This document shows, in pieces, positions 11,233 through 23,200 of a DNA stretch of 64,000 bases; the first letter of the stretch is position 1; every line of letters begins with the position of its first letter. Origin of the DNA: Coffea arabica. Its lineage: Eukaryota; Streptophyta; Magnoliopsida; Gentianales; Rubiaceae. The stretch covers positions 50,725,001-50,789,000 of the forward strand of contig NC_092316.1 in NCBI RefSeq assembly GCF_036785885.1, read 5' to 3'. A program made the translations under genes and the position numbers. The notes beneath the pieces were generated by a model, which saw nothing but the letters and a program-made list of their open reading frames with translations, made no database searches and was not told where the DNA came from.

Positions 11233-12444
11233 TGATAAATGTGCATTTTTTGTGTTTTATTATTTACTTTTGGTATGTTTTATTCATTTTTATAACTAAT
11301 TAACTAGGTTTTTAGTGAAATATGCATTTTGTGATTTAAGTGTAAAAAATTGCATTTCTATGGATTAAAATGGTAAAAACTTCAGGTTTTTGTAAGTTTT
11401 AATGATTCAATCATCAAATGAAGTGAATTGAAAAGATATTTGGATGATTATTGATGATTTGAAGTGATTTAGAGAGAATGTGACGTGCAAAATGTTCAAA
11501 AGATGAAATGCAATCAAGTATAAAAGAAGAAATGTTTGATAGCTTTGACACCTTTCGATATTTCGGCTATAAAAGAGATAAAAATATCAGATTGAGGTGA
11601 TTCTTGAACCATTTTGAAACTAAGATACAGATCTATAATTCTTATGAAGTCATCAAAATCTAGTTCATGCATTTTCTTGGTCAAAAAGTTAAAATACAGT
11701 TGGACAGATTTGTTGTCAAAAGTTGAAACAGGAGATTGACAATTTAGGGGTATTTTTGTTATTTTGCAGTATATAGAGCTCCAAATTAGGTGAATTCTTA
11801 ATGCATTGGAAAGCTAATTCAAAAGACTACAATTTTTATGCTTTGTATAAGAGCTAGTTCAGCCTCTATCATCGAGAAAATATCAATTGAATTTAGTACA
11901 AAAATATAGCAAAGTTGAAGACTAATCAGAAAAATGCAAACCTGCAAGGGAGGCAATACACGGGTACAATACCCAACCTTAACCCACATTTTGAGGGTGC
12001 GTATTCATATTTTGGCTATTTGATAGCTGGAACCAGTTTTACTTCAACTTGCAACTCTTTCCTGTTACTTTTGGACCAATTTTCTGACAAAAATAGTAGA
12101 GGAAAATATGGATAACCATTGAAGATCGGTGAGATGAGCTAGTCATAAATTAACTCTATTGAAGCAGATTCCAAGGACGATTTCTTAGATAGATCCGAGT
12201 CTCTCAATCTACGGTAAGTTAGAGATCCAAGTGGTACATTCTTGCACATTAACTGATCTTACAAATTTTTTTGACATTCAATTGTAATACATTTGCAAGG
12301 AAATGATGCTTGGGCATGATTTAGGTTGTACAAAACACTCTTAGACTTTAAAATTTTTGTGATAACACCATTGCCAAGATAATTTTAGCAGTTATCGACA
12401 CATACGAATATTTAAATTGTTGTTTGCATCGTCTAATATCTATA
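11233..12444 (+). repeat. Repeat B, copy 2 (complete)
   Basis: It begins tgataaatgtgc directly after the truncated end of Helitron H and ends just before the TC of the next H. It matches 59,791-60,935 over its whole length. The start TGATAA and a central block (caaattaggtgaattc...ggaaagctaa) parallel the sense strand of the Athila-like LTR, so B may be a related LTR that lost its partners. I could not find a target duplication for it. The ORF at 11,915-12,115 is not a recognisable protein. Confidence 0.72.
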
Positions 12445-13059
12445 TCTATACTATATATAAAGGAAGAAGAGAGGGTTGGTGTTAACATTTTGTGTCACTT
12501 TATGTTATACCAAAAGTACCCTTAGTTTTCAAATTATTCACATATCCTCTTTTTTTCCACCATAATTTCAAATACAATAAATTGCTCTGAAAAAATAGTA
12601 ATTGTAGATTTTTCAAACAAACATATACATATATACCATGAAATGTAATAGCTTAATATGATAGAATAAATAATCATACATTTTTTAAAATAAGCACACA
12701 CTTGCCAAAGGCACTACTTTTATAAAAGCAAGTGATTGTTGACAAAATAAGAAGTAAATAATTTTAAAATTCAAGCAAATGAGAATCAAATGGCTAGGAG
12801 AATTGATGTTTGATAATCATCTATAACAATAAAAGTTTTTCTATTTCCCTTAGTTGAGCATTGAATTCTCTAATTAAAGATCTAATTAAAAAGAACCAAC
12901 ACAAAGTATAAGAGAAAGATTACATGCACACAATAATTTATGTGTATAGTTACCTAAATATCATGATTAACTAAAGCGGAGTTTGTAATTTTTTATCTCA
13001 ATAATCGATTAGAAATTATAACATCCTACAACAATATATATACAATCAATAGAAAAGTT

Positions 13060-13090
<31 letters not shown>

Positions 13091-13131
13091 GCAATCAGAG
13101 GCCAAATGAGTACCTTAATGATTGGGGCTAA
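12445..13131 (+). mobile_element. Non-autonomous Helitron H, copy 2 (best preserved)
   Basis: It is 687 bp, with 5' TCTATACTATATATAAAGG preceded by A (12,444) and 3' GGGGCTAA followed by T (13,132). Near the 3' end the words caatca and tgattg can pair as a 6-bp stem (13,092-13,123). In the H1 and H4 copies the stem extends with gagg/cctc. A/T flanks, TC start and CTRR end fit a Helitron. The hairpin lies closer to the end than is usual. It has no coding capacity and an AT microsatellite at about 13,061-13,090. Confidence 0.72.
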
Positions 13132-13320
13132 TACCACATACCACATGTTAACTGACACAACTCTTAACCCATAAAAGAATGGGATATGACAGGCCAACTA
13201 CTTAGGATTTAGAACATTTCAAATTTGGTTTTTGCTAAAAGGTACAACCTTCTATATTTTCCTATAGCCTATAGGAGCCAAGAGCTACGGGAAGACATTA
13301 CAAGATTTGCAGATTAATGC
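13132..13320 (+). repeat. Flank shared with 61,598-61,775
   Basis: This block (taccacataccac ... ttacaagatttgcag) is repeated with few changes at 61,598-61,775, immediately after Helitron H in both places. It shows that the whole B-H-B-H array plus its right flank was duplicated together. Homology stops at about 13,320. Confidence 0.75.
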
Positions 13321-13445
13321 TATGTTATTAAACTCGGACTGGACTGGCAAGACCACCGGTCCGAGTTAATACTAAAAGTTGGATGCTGTTTGACTCAGTC
13401 AAGACCGGTCAAGACCCTGGTTCAATTGGAAACCAGAATGAATCA
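13321..13445. repeat. Small hairpin repeat (MITE-like fragment)
   Basis: Begins tatgttattaaactcgg. It contains a perfect 9-bp inverted repeat AACTCGGAC / GTCCGAGTT spaced by 18 bases, followed by several accggtc/ggtcaagacc words. It is absent at the paralogous position near 61,776, consistent with an inserted short element. Ends are not defined. Confidence 0.4.
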
Positions 13446-13727
13446 TCAAAATGATGTTAATTTCTAACCTTTCATTTTTTACCTGATTCTATCGCCTTTT
13501 TAGAATTGTCTATTTACATAGCGCTTTCCATTCTATTTTTTGAAGTTCTACAATATTTCACGCCTAAAAGATGCAGCTAGTGCTCAATAGTATTTGTCTA
13601 TGCCTCTGGAATTTCTTTCAAGCTCCTGACTAGCCAAAATTTTTTTCTGAATATCAGATTAACAAAGCATATGAAAGTAAACATGTAAACTATGAGTTAT
13701 TGTTAGATCAGGACAACTCAACAACCC

Positions 13728-14090
13728 ATCACAGCGCAATTATATATAGAACTTCCTGAATGCTTTCTTCCCAACAATGTCCACTCTAGGGGACCTTCAT
13801 CTGGCTTCCAAGCATTGATCTCTATTTACCTTCCATTCATCCATCGATAACCATTAGTTGATTACCACAAGCCCGGAAAGCCAAACCCCAGCCATCTATG
13901 GAGGTTGCCTGAACCAATGGTAATCGACACATTTCTTTGCTTGTTATACTTCCAGACTTCTATTTCATTGTAATAAGCTGCATATATCTCATTCTTCACC
14001 ATTGCAAGTAGAGGAGGTGCTCTTGCTATTGCAGGTGAATCATATTACACTCTTTAGCACATTGAGGATACATATAAGGAATTTCAAACT
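13728..14090 (-). pseudogene. F-box/kelch-repeat protein, SKIP11-like: C-terminal fragment (copy 1)
   Basis: Read on the minus strand, the last part of a kelch beta-propeller can be followed from DSPAIARAPPLLAMV and EVWKYNKQRN to the end EINAWKPDEGPLEWTL and YNCAVMGC, with the stop TGA at 13,728-13,730. This is the C-terminus of the SKIP11-type F-box/kelch proteins, substrate receptors of SCF ubiquitin ligases. At least one frame change lies near 13,840-13,910 (the helix after GWG is scrambled). Upstream, homology to copy 2 jumps at about 14,090 from 18,296 to 19,612, so a deletion of about 1.3 kb removed the F-box region and the first kelch repeats. The last 34 codons are undamaged, unlike copy 2. 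Confidence 0.82.
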
Positions 14091-16195
14091 AGGCTCCTAT
14101 CCTCAAATCATATTCACCAAGGCAGACTAAATGAAGCAAGACTTGCTTATATTTGATTTATGATCAAAAGTAGTAAAACCAGTAAAACCATGCAATGCAT
14201 GATTGGAGGAAAATTTTTCACAAACTGTCAGTTAAAACCCAAAACTCAATAGAAGAGTGTTTTTGAAGACATTGATTGCAAGAGCAGTTCTACATTTGCA
14301 AGGAAACAGTCAAGTCTAAACAGAACAACCAAAGCATAAACACACATCTTGATACAAGCAGAAACAAGTGCTGAAAATACTAGCATGTGTAGGTCAAAGA
14401 TAATTAGATCTCTTTCCCATCGTCAATATCAAATATTTTTCCAAATCATCAAAACAGACAAAAATTGGAATTGAATGGGTAGAAACATGGTTATTTAAAG
14501 TGCTATAGATAAAACAACAAACTCTAGAATCAACTGTGGGTGACAATGAATGCCAACTGAAATGATCCATTTATGAATAAGAATAAATTCCTTGAATTGG
14601 AAAATGTTTTCGTATTGGTAAAAAAGAAAGGAAAGAAAAAAAGTTTTCATTTAAATTCCAAGAAATAAATTTCAAATGTGGAAATCAACAGAAAGGATCT
14701 TATACATTGAAAAGAAGCACTGATAAATAAGAATAAATTCCTGAATTGGAAAATAATTTTGTACTTCCAGGGAAAAAAGCTTTTCATTTAAATTTCATGA
14801 CACAAATCAAAATTTGGAAAACAATAAAAAGAATCTTCTACATTATTAATAGAGACAAATCACCACAAACTCAGAAAAGTGAGAAATCCATCCCTTCAAA
14901 CTCAATCTGGAAAAGGGTTGAACTCCCAATATTTATAGAAAATTTAAATCAAAACAAGGATAAGGATTCAATATTAAATTCGAAAGCAAATCAAAACATG
15001 CATGCATGTACAGTAAAAGCCAATTCAATTCAACAAGCCCCTGCATGAAAATTCAAACTAAGATCAAACCACCAAATGCCTATCCTGGAAGCAATTGTAG
15101 CAACACCCAATTAAGGGGATAATAAGAAAATACTCAGAAATGAAAAATCAATCACAAATTTAATAGTGATAACAAGCAGTCAAGAGAACACCTTTGAAAA
15201 ATCCTACAAATCAAAAAAATAAAAAATTAGTGATACATGCAATAAGATAAAACAAATTAACATCGACATAAATTTGAAATAATACAGGGATCATTATACA
15301 TGAATTGCCCTCAATGGTTAGAATATTTGCATGCATTCCCTCCAAAATATAACCTGAGATAAAAAAGGGAATACAACTCATTAGCAACTATCTCATAACA
15401 AGAAAAACCTAAAAAACCAAACTAGTAAACTTATAGAGTAATCCGAGCACAGTCCTTGATTGTAACTACCAAAAAGAACAATTTTTTTTTGCTAAAAAAT
15501 AGAGAAAGAAAAAAGAATCAGTAGCTGAATTATTTCACCAGGGCCTCTTTGGAAACTTTTTTTATTCACATTTGAGTACCTCTCAAATCTAAACTACAGC
15601 AAAAAAATATTTCACTCTTCAGCTGCGATAAGGACTGAGGAATGAGCAGGGGGAAGAAGAGTTGGGATTTTTATAGTGATGTTTTAATATTTGTTTTATT
15701 ATTTGATAGAAGTAGTAGTATTTATAGTAGTGAACTAACGAGAAGAGGGAGATGACAGTAATGTGGGAAATGAGATGGTTGTGATAGAATAAGATTTAAC
15801 GGAAGATGATTTAACAGCTGTCATACGTGTAAGCATTTTTCTAAAACGGTGGTCATCTTTTGGACTATTTTTCTTTACCAAACTCTAAATAAGTTCCCTT
15901 CTCCGTATGCCTCTTTGTTCTATAACATTTCTCGTGTACTGTTATAACACACTATAATTCCCACTTTTCTCTTTTGTCTTTTTTCTGAATGGATTTGATG
16001 TTTATTAGAGTGATCCTAATATGGTCTCTTTTTAATCCGATTATGCTGGTACCAAAATATACATGCTTCCTAATTTAGAAATCCATTTTCCTGTATGAGA
16101 ATTATCTTGTAAGGCATTTGAAGAATTATAATGTATTTGGCATGTATGGTCTTGTGGTTTTAATTATTTACCAAAATTTCCCTATTTGCTATGGA
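14091..16195. repeat. Upstream region of F-box/kelch copy 1, duplicated at 19,612-31,290
   Basis: No gene. The block is collinear with 19,612-20,215, 25,985-26,726 and 30,559-31,290, which together are the upstream (5' UTR/promoter side, minus-strand gene) region of F-box/kelch copy 2 with two insertions removed. The ORF at 14,746-15,048 is lysine- and asparagine-rich low-complexity sequence that is broken in the paralogue, so I do not call it a gene. Confidence 0.7.
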
Positions 16196-17424
16196 CAAGT
16201 GTCCATTTTACATAATAGTTTGCACATATTTAGTTCATTTATAGTTAATTTTGAGCTCCTAAGGCAATGGGAGTGACTATTTTGACAATATTTGATGTCG
16301 TTGAGTAACTTTGAGAAGAATTGTGAATTCGTCCCTTTTATTTGTTAATGTTTATCATATTTTGGTAGGGATGAAGCAGTAAGGATAATTCGGGGCCATT
16401 TCCAAAAAGTTATCATTGGATTGAATGAGCATATACGAGACTGAACAATGAATTTCGTGTCAGATACCAAACCGGATACCTGTTAGAAAGTTCTGTAAAA
16501 AAAAAAAAGAGTGTTGAATAGTATACGACGTCGGATTAAAAAAGTACAGCCAGATAATCGAACCAGATACTCATCAAAGAAGTTTTCGAAGAAGAGTGTT
16601 TAGCAGTATATGGTAGTAGATAGTGAAATTTGATTCAGATACCACATCAGATACTTGAGCTGGAAAAATCTTTGACTTTTTGGTAGCATCTTTTTGGACC
16701 TGACACATCAACTTTTGTCAACTTTATGTCACTTCATTGCACCTTTTTAACTCTTCAGGGCACAAAAAAGATTTTTCTGGAAGATTAGAGAAGTTTTAAA
16801 AATTATAAATAATGGAACCTTCAGTCTTAAAGGGAGCTTTTTAAGCTTTTAGTTTCTAGTTAGTTTAGAGAGGAAGAGAGTTTTGGAGCAAAAGAGAGAA
16901 ACAAAAGGGATTGTGTCTTGCCCTTTGAGGCATGACATAAACCCACAATATTCATAGTTTTCTTCTTCATTTCTATTAGTTTGTAGGGTTAGTTTAAGAT
17001 TTGTGTTGTACATCTACTCTTGTATTGGTTCAACAAGGAGGCCGATGGAAATGAAGATGGAGAGGTTTAAGAAGCTCTTGTGACAAGAGTTTTTTTTGTC
17101 TCCACCTCTTTATCTTGTATTGGATTCTAAGTTTTGTTAATACAAGTTTTGAATATTATACTTGTGATGTTGTTTTAAAATTTAAGTCTTGGGTATTTGG
17201 TTGTACTATCTATGATTGCTATGTGTTGATTTCTTAATTATTTTGGACTATTATCTTGATTGAGTTATTTAGCACTATTGCTCTCAAAATCACAATTAAT
17301 TGGCCATTGATTGTGATAATCTCAAGGTGTTAGGTTTTTAATGAAAATTGAAATTTGACACTAGTTCATAGTAGTGTTAAACTTAGAGAATACACTCACA
17401 AATTCATAAGAAAACCATGTGCTA
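16196..17424 (+). repeat. LTR-like non-coding block with TATA box
   Basis: This block is absent from the paralogous segment. It has a TATA-like word (attataaataatgg, about 16,802-16,815) followed by a purine-rich leader (gagaggaagagag) and T-rich sequence, the layout of a plus-strand plant LTR promoter. Upstream there are repeated agatacc/ggatacc words in pairs (about 16,460-16,640). I could not find matched ends or a target duplication, so a solo LTR is only the best guess. No protein is encoded. Confidence 0.4.
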
Positions 17425-17466
17425 TTAGCCCCAATCATTGAGGCACTCATTTGGCCTCTGATTGCA
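17425..17466 (-). mobile_element. Helitron H, 3'-terminal fragment (inverted)
   Basis: The sequence ttagccccaatcattgagg...ctctgattgcata is the reverse complement of the last ~42 bases of Helitron H, including the CTAA terminus (17,425-17,428), with A on the plus strand next to it. Only the 3' end is present. It supports CTAA as the true element end because the flank differs from that at 13,132. Confidence 0.65.
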
Positions 17467-17903
17467 TAAATACTCCAGCTGATTAAACCAATAAATGTGA
17501 ACTTGGCAATTGCCATTCATTGGAACTGTGAAACTTGTTGGTCCTTTAATTAGAAAGAGAAAGGATATATTTATCACCAACTTTACCATATATTGATAGA
17601 TGACAATATGCAAGCAAGAAAATACATAGAACAAAAGAAGCCAGACAATTTCAACTTTTCAACATCAAATTAAGATATTAAAGGAAATCAGAATTGTCTA
17701 CTTAAATAGCACATTCCATTCTGTTTATTGAAGTTTTATAATATTTCACAGCTAAACGATGCACCAGGTGCCCTACATTATTTGTCTTTGCCTCTGGAAT
17801 TTTTTTCAAGCTCTTGACTAGCCAAAATTTTTTTGAATATCAAATTAACAAGCCATATGAAAATAAACACGTAAACTATGAGTTCTTGTCAGATCAGGAC
17901 ACC
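17467..17903. repeat. 3' flank of F-box/kelch copy 2
   Basis: No gene. The block (ttaaaccaataaatg ... aaaggaaatcagaattgtc) matches 63,446-63,866 beside copy 3. Its right part also matches 13,480-13,727 beside copy 1. It is the 3' UTR and downstream region of the duplicated gene. Confidence 0.65.
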
Positions 17904-19307
17904 TCAGAAACTCATCACAGCGCAATTATATACAAAACTTCATGAATGCTTTGTTCTAGGGGACCTTCATCTGGCTTCTAAGCATTGATCTCTATGTACC
18001 CTCCATTCAATGCCCTTGATCAACCGATAACCATTAGTTGATTACCACAGGCCCTGAGTGCCAACCCCCAACCATTCATGGAGATTGCCCGTTCAGGTAA
18101 TCTACCTATGGTAATTCATACATTTCTCTGCTTGTCATACTTCTAGACTTCCTTTTCATCATAATAAGCTGCATATAACTCATTCGTCACCATTGCAAGT
18201 AGAGGAGGTGCTTTTGCTGTTGCAGGTGAATCATTAGTACCCTCTCTCGCACATTAAGGGTACATATCAGGAATTTCAAATCAGGTTCCTATCCTCAAAT
18301 CATATACCTCCCCATAGGTAAGCACCTTTAAGTTGGATCCATCGCTTGCACTTGGGTTGCCTATTCCGACACCACCAATGGTATAAAACTTGCCATCTAT
18401 AATTACCCCTAAACATAGTTTTTTGGGTTTATGCATTTTGGGGAGAGTGCACCAAGTTTCGGTCATTGAGTAATAATGTTCAGCAGAGCTTAGTAAATTG
18501 CCTTTTAAGTCACAACCACTAGTCACAATCACAATCTCTCCAAGACTGAGCTAAACACCCATCTTGGTGTGTTTGACCTTGCGCCAGATGACAATGAATT
18601 GGTTAATATGCTGTATTTGTAGATCACTTGAGACTCTACTTCCTTTCCAAAGACAAGAAGTTCGGTGCCCACAGCCAGCAACTCCTTGTCAAAAAAAAGA
18701 AACACTCATTTGAAATCATTTTAAGCAAAGACTTCCATCTGCGGCGCACGAGATCAAAAGCTTCCCATTCAAGAAGGCTGCAAGAAACATAGACCCAATG
18801 TTCTACAACACCCAACTGCCTCCTTAACCTATAAAGATCCCCACTTTGGACTAGAGACTTGAAACTCTAATTGAGAAAAGCGATTGAGCCATAATCTACC
18901 CTCGAATAGCGAAGTAAGCAATTAATTGAGAGATCTCAGCCAAGTTGGAAGACGAGTGAACTCGTACAAGAATAATAGCCATCGTGGCCTTGGTCATCTT
19001 CTTGATCCATAGCTCGCCCTTGGAATGCCAGCCGCTTGGATGGTTTCATCACTCCAGTCTCTTCCTCGGGGTGCTTTTGCTTTGAGTTTTCTCCCTCAGG
19101 GCACTTTTGCTTTGAGCCTTGCCCTCGAAATGCTAGTCGCCTGTATGATTTCATCGCTCTGGCCTTTTTCTCGCCTTCCTTGGGGTCCTTTCTCTTTAAG
19201 TTCTCGATAACAGAATAAGTAATAAAAACCCACTTGCTCTCTTCTTCACAGGTGCTTAGCAAGTCCTGAGAGAAAAGAAATGATGGCCCCTCCAATATGA
19301 TGGCCAA
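17904..19307 (-). pseudogene. F-box/kelch-repeat protein, SKIP11-like (copy 2, near full length, disabled)
   Basis: Minus strand, intron-less. From the ATG at 19,307 (MAIILEGPSFLFSQ, then CEEESKW) one can follow an acidic/basic linker, the F-box start (near 18,940: INCLL, DYGSIA), RLRRQLGVVEHWVY, LLEWEAFDLVRRRW, KELLAVGTELLVFGKE, the intact kelch stretch at 18,281-18,532 (SAEHYYSMTETW, GKFYTIGG) and NGWGLALRACG. These match SKIP11-type proteins, which present targets to an SCF ubiquitin ligase. Disabling changes include stops in the F-box, after RIGT (18,281), within EV*KYDKQRNV*ITIG, frame changes near 18,040, and a short deletion near 17,955 that removes part of the C-terminal LGRKH segment. 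The linker contains an internal duplication (RLAFRGQ and RLAFQGR units). Copy 3 at the right edge is the probable functional relative. Confidence 0.85.
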
Positions 19308-20215
19308 AAGAATGAGAAATCTAAGAACTAAACTGGTCCAACAAAGTTAAGCCTAAAGACATCAATCCAAGCAATATTAGTGAATGCTACAATCTGGAAA
19401 ATAAAGAAGAAAAAGAATACCTCAACAGTTCAGCCATAAATATATGATCTTTATTGAAAATTGGAATAAATACAATCTATATCTCTCTTTGATATGCTAA
19501 GAAGAGCGAATTCCATAACTATAAGACATCTAAAATAGAGTAACAAAATGGATGTAATTGGCTAGGCATTACATTTAAAAAGTGAAAAGACCCTCTGCGA
19601 GATGTAGCTTACATACTCACCAAGGCAGACTACAAAATTAGCGAACTAGTAAAATCGTGTAAAGCATCATGAAATGCATGATTTAGAGGAAAAATTTTCA
19701 CAAATAGTCAGTTAAAACCCAAAACTCAATAGCAAGGTATAGAGGAGTGTTATTGAAAACATTGATCTCTAGAGCAATTCTACATTTGCAAGGAAATAGT
19801 TGAGTCTAAATAGAACAATGAGGGCATGAACACACATCTTGATACAAGCACAAACAAGTGCTGACTCAGAGATGACTAGCGCCAAGTGCCAATCTAGATC
19901 TCTTTGCCATCGCCAATATCAAATATTTTTCCAAATCATCAAAACAGGAAAAAATTGGAATTGAATGGGTAGAAACAGGGTTATTTAAAGTACAGTACAT
20001 AAAACAACAAACTCTAGAATCAACGGTGGATGACAATGAATGCTAGCTGAAAAGATCCACTTGTGAATAAGAATAAATTCCTTGAATTGGCAAATGTTTT
20101 TGTATTTCCAAAAAAGAAAGGAAAGGAAGGAAGTTTTCATTTAAATTCCATGAAATAAATTCTTGAATTGGAAAATGATTTTGCACTTCTGGTAAAAAAA
20201 GATTTTCATTTAAAT
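19308..20215. repeat. Upstream region of F-box/kelch copy 2, part 1
   Basis: No gene. From about 19,612 it matches 14,070-14,790. It continues at 25,985 on the far side of the LINE insertion. The part next to the start codon (19,308-19,611) has no counterpart in copy 1 because of the deletion there. Confidence 0.6.
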
Positions 20216-20230
20216 TCCATAAAACAAATC
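20216..20230. repeat. Target-site duplication of LINE-2 (left)
   Basis: The 15-bp word tccataaaacaaatc is repeated exactly at 25,970-25,984. It marks the insertion of the LINE between the two copies. Confidence 0.92.
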
Positions 20231-20297
20231 TTGTTTTTAACTAAATAGTTTTTTTATTAATCAGAAATCATGCATACATGAGATGAAACTACCAGCA

Positions 20298-23200
20298 CTA
20301 ATGACCAGCCATCCTTCTACGAAACGCTGGGAAACCCAACCTATCCATTCTAATATCCCATCTAACCAAATGTGGTAGATCTGCAAAGGTATTGAAAACC
20401 TGTCCTGCCTCAGAGTCGACACCATAATTTGCCAACCGATCAGCCAATGAATTCGCCTCCCTATAACAATGCGAGACCGTTAGGAAACATAGATGAAATT
20501 GAAACAGCTCCTCCAGCTCCCTCTGCAACTGCCATGGACAAGCACTATCTCCCTAAACAATCTGAATGAGCATAAGTGAATCTGACTCGAGATGTAACTC
20601 TTGGATCTCTCGGGCAACACAGTATTTCACACCCTGAAGGAGTGCACGTAACTCTGCGTGCAGGCTGCTCATCGTCCCAAAAAAAGCCAAGTAACCGAAA
20701 ACAAAAATCTCATGACAATCTTGCACCAGCCCACCCCCTCCACTCAACCCTGGGTTCCCCCGCGAACACCCGTCTGTTCCACCCCCTGCAGCGAGATCTA
20801 ACGAACCGGTTGAATGACCACCCGCCTCTGGCAGTGGGCTACTGCATGAAGCCATCCTTCCCATGAAGACTCTACCCCTCTCAAACCCGGGAATCATGCC
20901 TGCAAAATGTCTCCTAATAGCTGTATGATTCGATTCACCGTCTCCCTGACCCTCAACCGATACCCCTCAAACACCCCCTATTCCGTGCTTTCCACAACTC
21001 CCAGCACACCACCGTCGGTAGGACCCTATACAAAAATGTCAAACTGGTATTATGCCCACCCCGTAACCACCAAAGCCACACCATATGTCGCACCGTATGT
21101 ATTCCTTCCATTTCTCCCACATGCATCTCAAAGTGATGCCAAACTAGCCTTGCTCCTTCTCTAGTACAAAAAACGTGCTTTATGTCCTCCTCTTTAGGAT
21201 CCTGGCAACACCAACAGCGGGAAGGGCCTCGAACCCCCAATCTCCTCAACTTGTTCAACGTAGAGATCTTTCATCGCAGTAAGCACAACATCAAGAAAGA
21301 GATCTTAATTGGGATACTGTGGTGCCAGACAGTTGCAGCACACCAAGATCTGTTATCAACCTGTCGGACTAGGGAGTATGCTGAAGACGTGGAGAAGAAT
21401 CCAGAAGTCGTCAAACCCCAAACCATTCTATCTGGATCTTGAAAGGATGGCGGAGACATGTCCATGCACGCCACCAAACCTGCCTCCAAGTGTTGATTAA
21501 ACATAGCAATATTCCAGGCCTCTTGATCCACAAAATCGGCAACCAAATAGTCGTGAAATATCTCCACTTTCTGATAGAGCGCCCCTGACCCCTCCAATTT
21601 TCATGCCAAAAATGCATCCTGCCCTGCTTGACAACCCAGTTAATGTTGTTCTCTGCCACCTGTTGTACTGTATACATCATCCTCCACGTGTGGGAGCTCC
21701 ATGGACTCACCTCCGCTAGACAAGGGTGTAAACCCGAGTAATACTTTTTTGATATGAACTCGACCCAGAGTGACTGTTGTTGCCTAAATTTTCACCAGAG
21801 TTTAATTGAGAACAAGTCGTAAACACCCTCCAGCCCCCGCAAACTAATACCTCCTTCCTCTCGCGGCCTACATAAGTCCTTCTAACGTATCCAGTGGTAA
21901 TTAGTCTCAATGTCCGATGTCCCATACGGGAAGTCTGCGAATACTTTCTCCAAGGTCACGAGAACCCCCTTTGGCGGAGAAGCGGCTGCCAGCAAGTGTA
22001 TTGGCATGGAGGCTAACACACTCTGAAGTAGAACCACTCGACCACTAATAGATAGAATCTTATTCTTCCACGAGAGAATACGAGCCACCATCGAATTATG
22101 TACCTCTGCAAAATAGACCTTTTTCCACCGTCCCACATACAGAGGCCACTTGAGGTACCGAACCGAAAACGCTCTCCTCTGAAATCCCAGAGTGTGGGCA
22201 ACCACTGCTACTTTCCGTGACGGAAACTTCGGATGAGTAAAAAAGTAGCTCTTTTGGGAGTTTATTCGCTGATCCGATATCATACTGTACTCGTCCAATA
22301 CCCTCTTAACTAGGCCTAGCGAGGATCGCGCACCACTAGAGAAGATGACTATATCATCGACATACACCAAATGAGTGACTACCGGGCACCGAGGAGGGAC
22401 TATGAAAGGAATGAATCGCCACTGAGAGGGTAGTGCATTCAGGGCCCGCAATAGTACATTAGCTCCGAGAACAAATAAGACCGGCGAAATTGGATCCCCT
22501 TACCGAAAACCCCGGGATGACTTGAAGAATCCTTGCGAAGCGCCATTGACCAATACCGAAAACCAAACATTAGAAACAAGACGCCAGATCATATCAATCC
22601 AAGTCTCCGAGAACCCGAAGCAGCGAAGAACTTGTAAAAGATAAGGCCAAGAGACTATCATATGCTTTCATCATGTCTAATTTAATCACCACGTTCCTAC
22701 TCCGGTTACATTTCGAGATATCGGATAGCAATTCCTGGACCAGCAAGAAATTGTCTGCGATCTGTTCCACTTTCACAAAATCGCTCTGTTGTAGAGATAT
22801 AAGCCGGGCAAGACCTTAGCCAACCTCTCCGAAAACAGTTTCGAAACGATCTTGTTCGCAAAGTTGCATAAGTTAATGGGTCTAAATTGAGAGAAATCCT
22901 GAGGGTTTTCCACTTTCGACAGTAGCATAATTGATGTAGCCGTGATACTCCTCGATAGCTCTGCCTCATAAAAGAAACTCACCATCGCCTGATATACATC
23001 CATGGTTATCACCTCCCATGCGAAAGTGAAGAACTTCCCTGTGAACCCATCCGGGCCCGCTACACTGTACGCACCTAGTGCAAACACTATGTCCTTCACC
23101 TTGTCCAGCCGCGGGATCTCCGTTAATACAGTGTTGTCTTGGGCGGTGACTAATTTCGGAATGACCTCCAAAATATCAGTGTCCGGTGGCACGCCCTCTG

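Noticed and set aside
11233..12444. Repeat B as a solo LTR with defined ends
   Set aside because: It resembles a gypsy LTR in part, but no matching target duplication was found at either complete copy, so I report only a repeat.
14746..15048. 100-residue ORF
   Set aside because: The paralogous block at 20,170-26,220 does not keep the frame, and the sequence is low-complexity.
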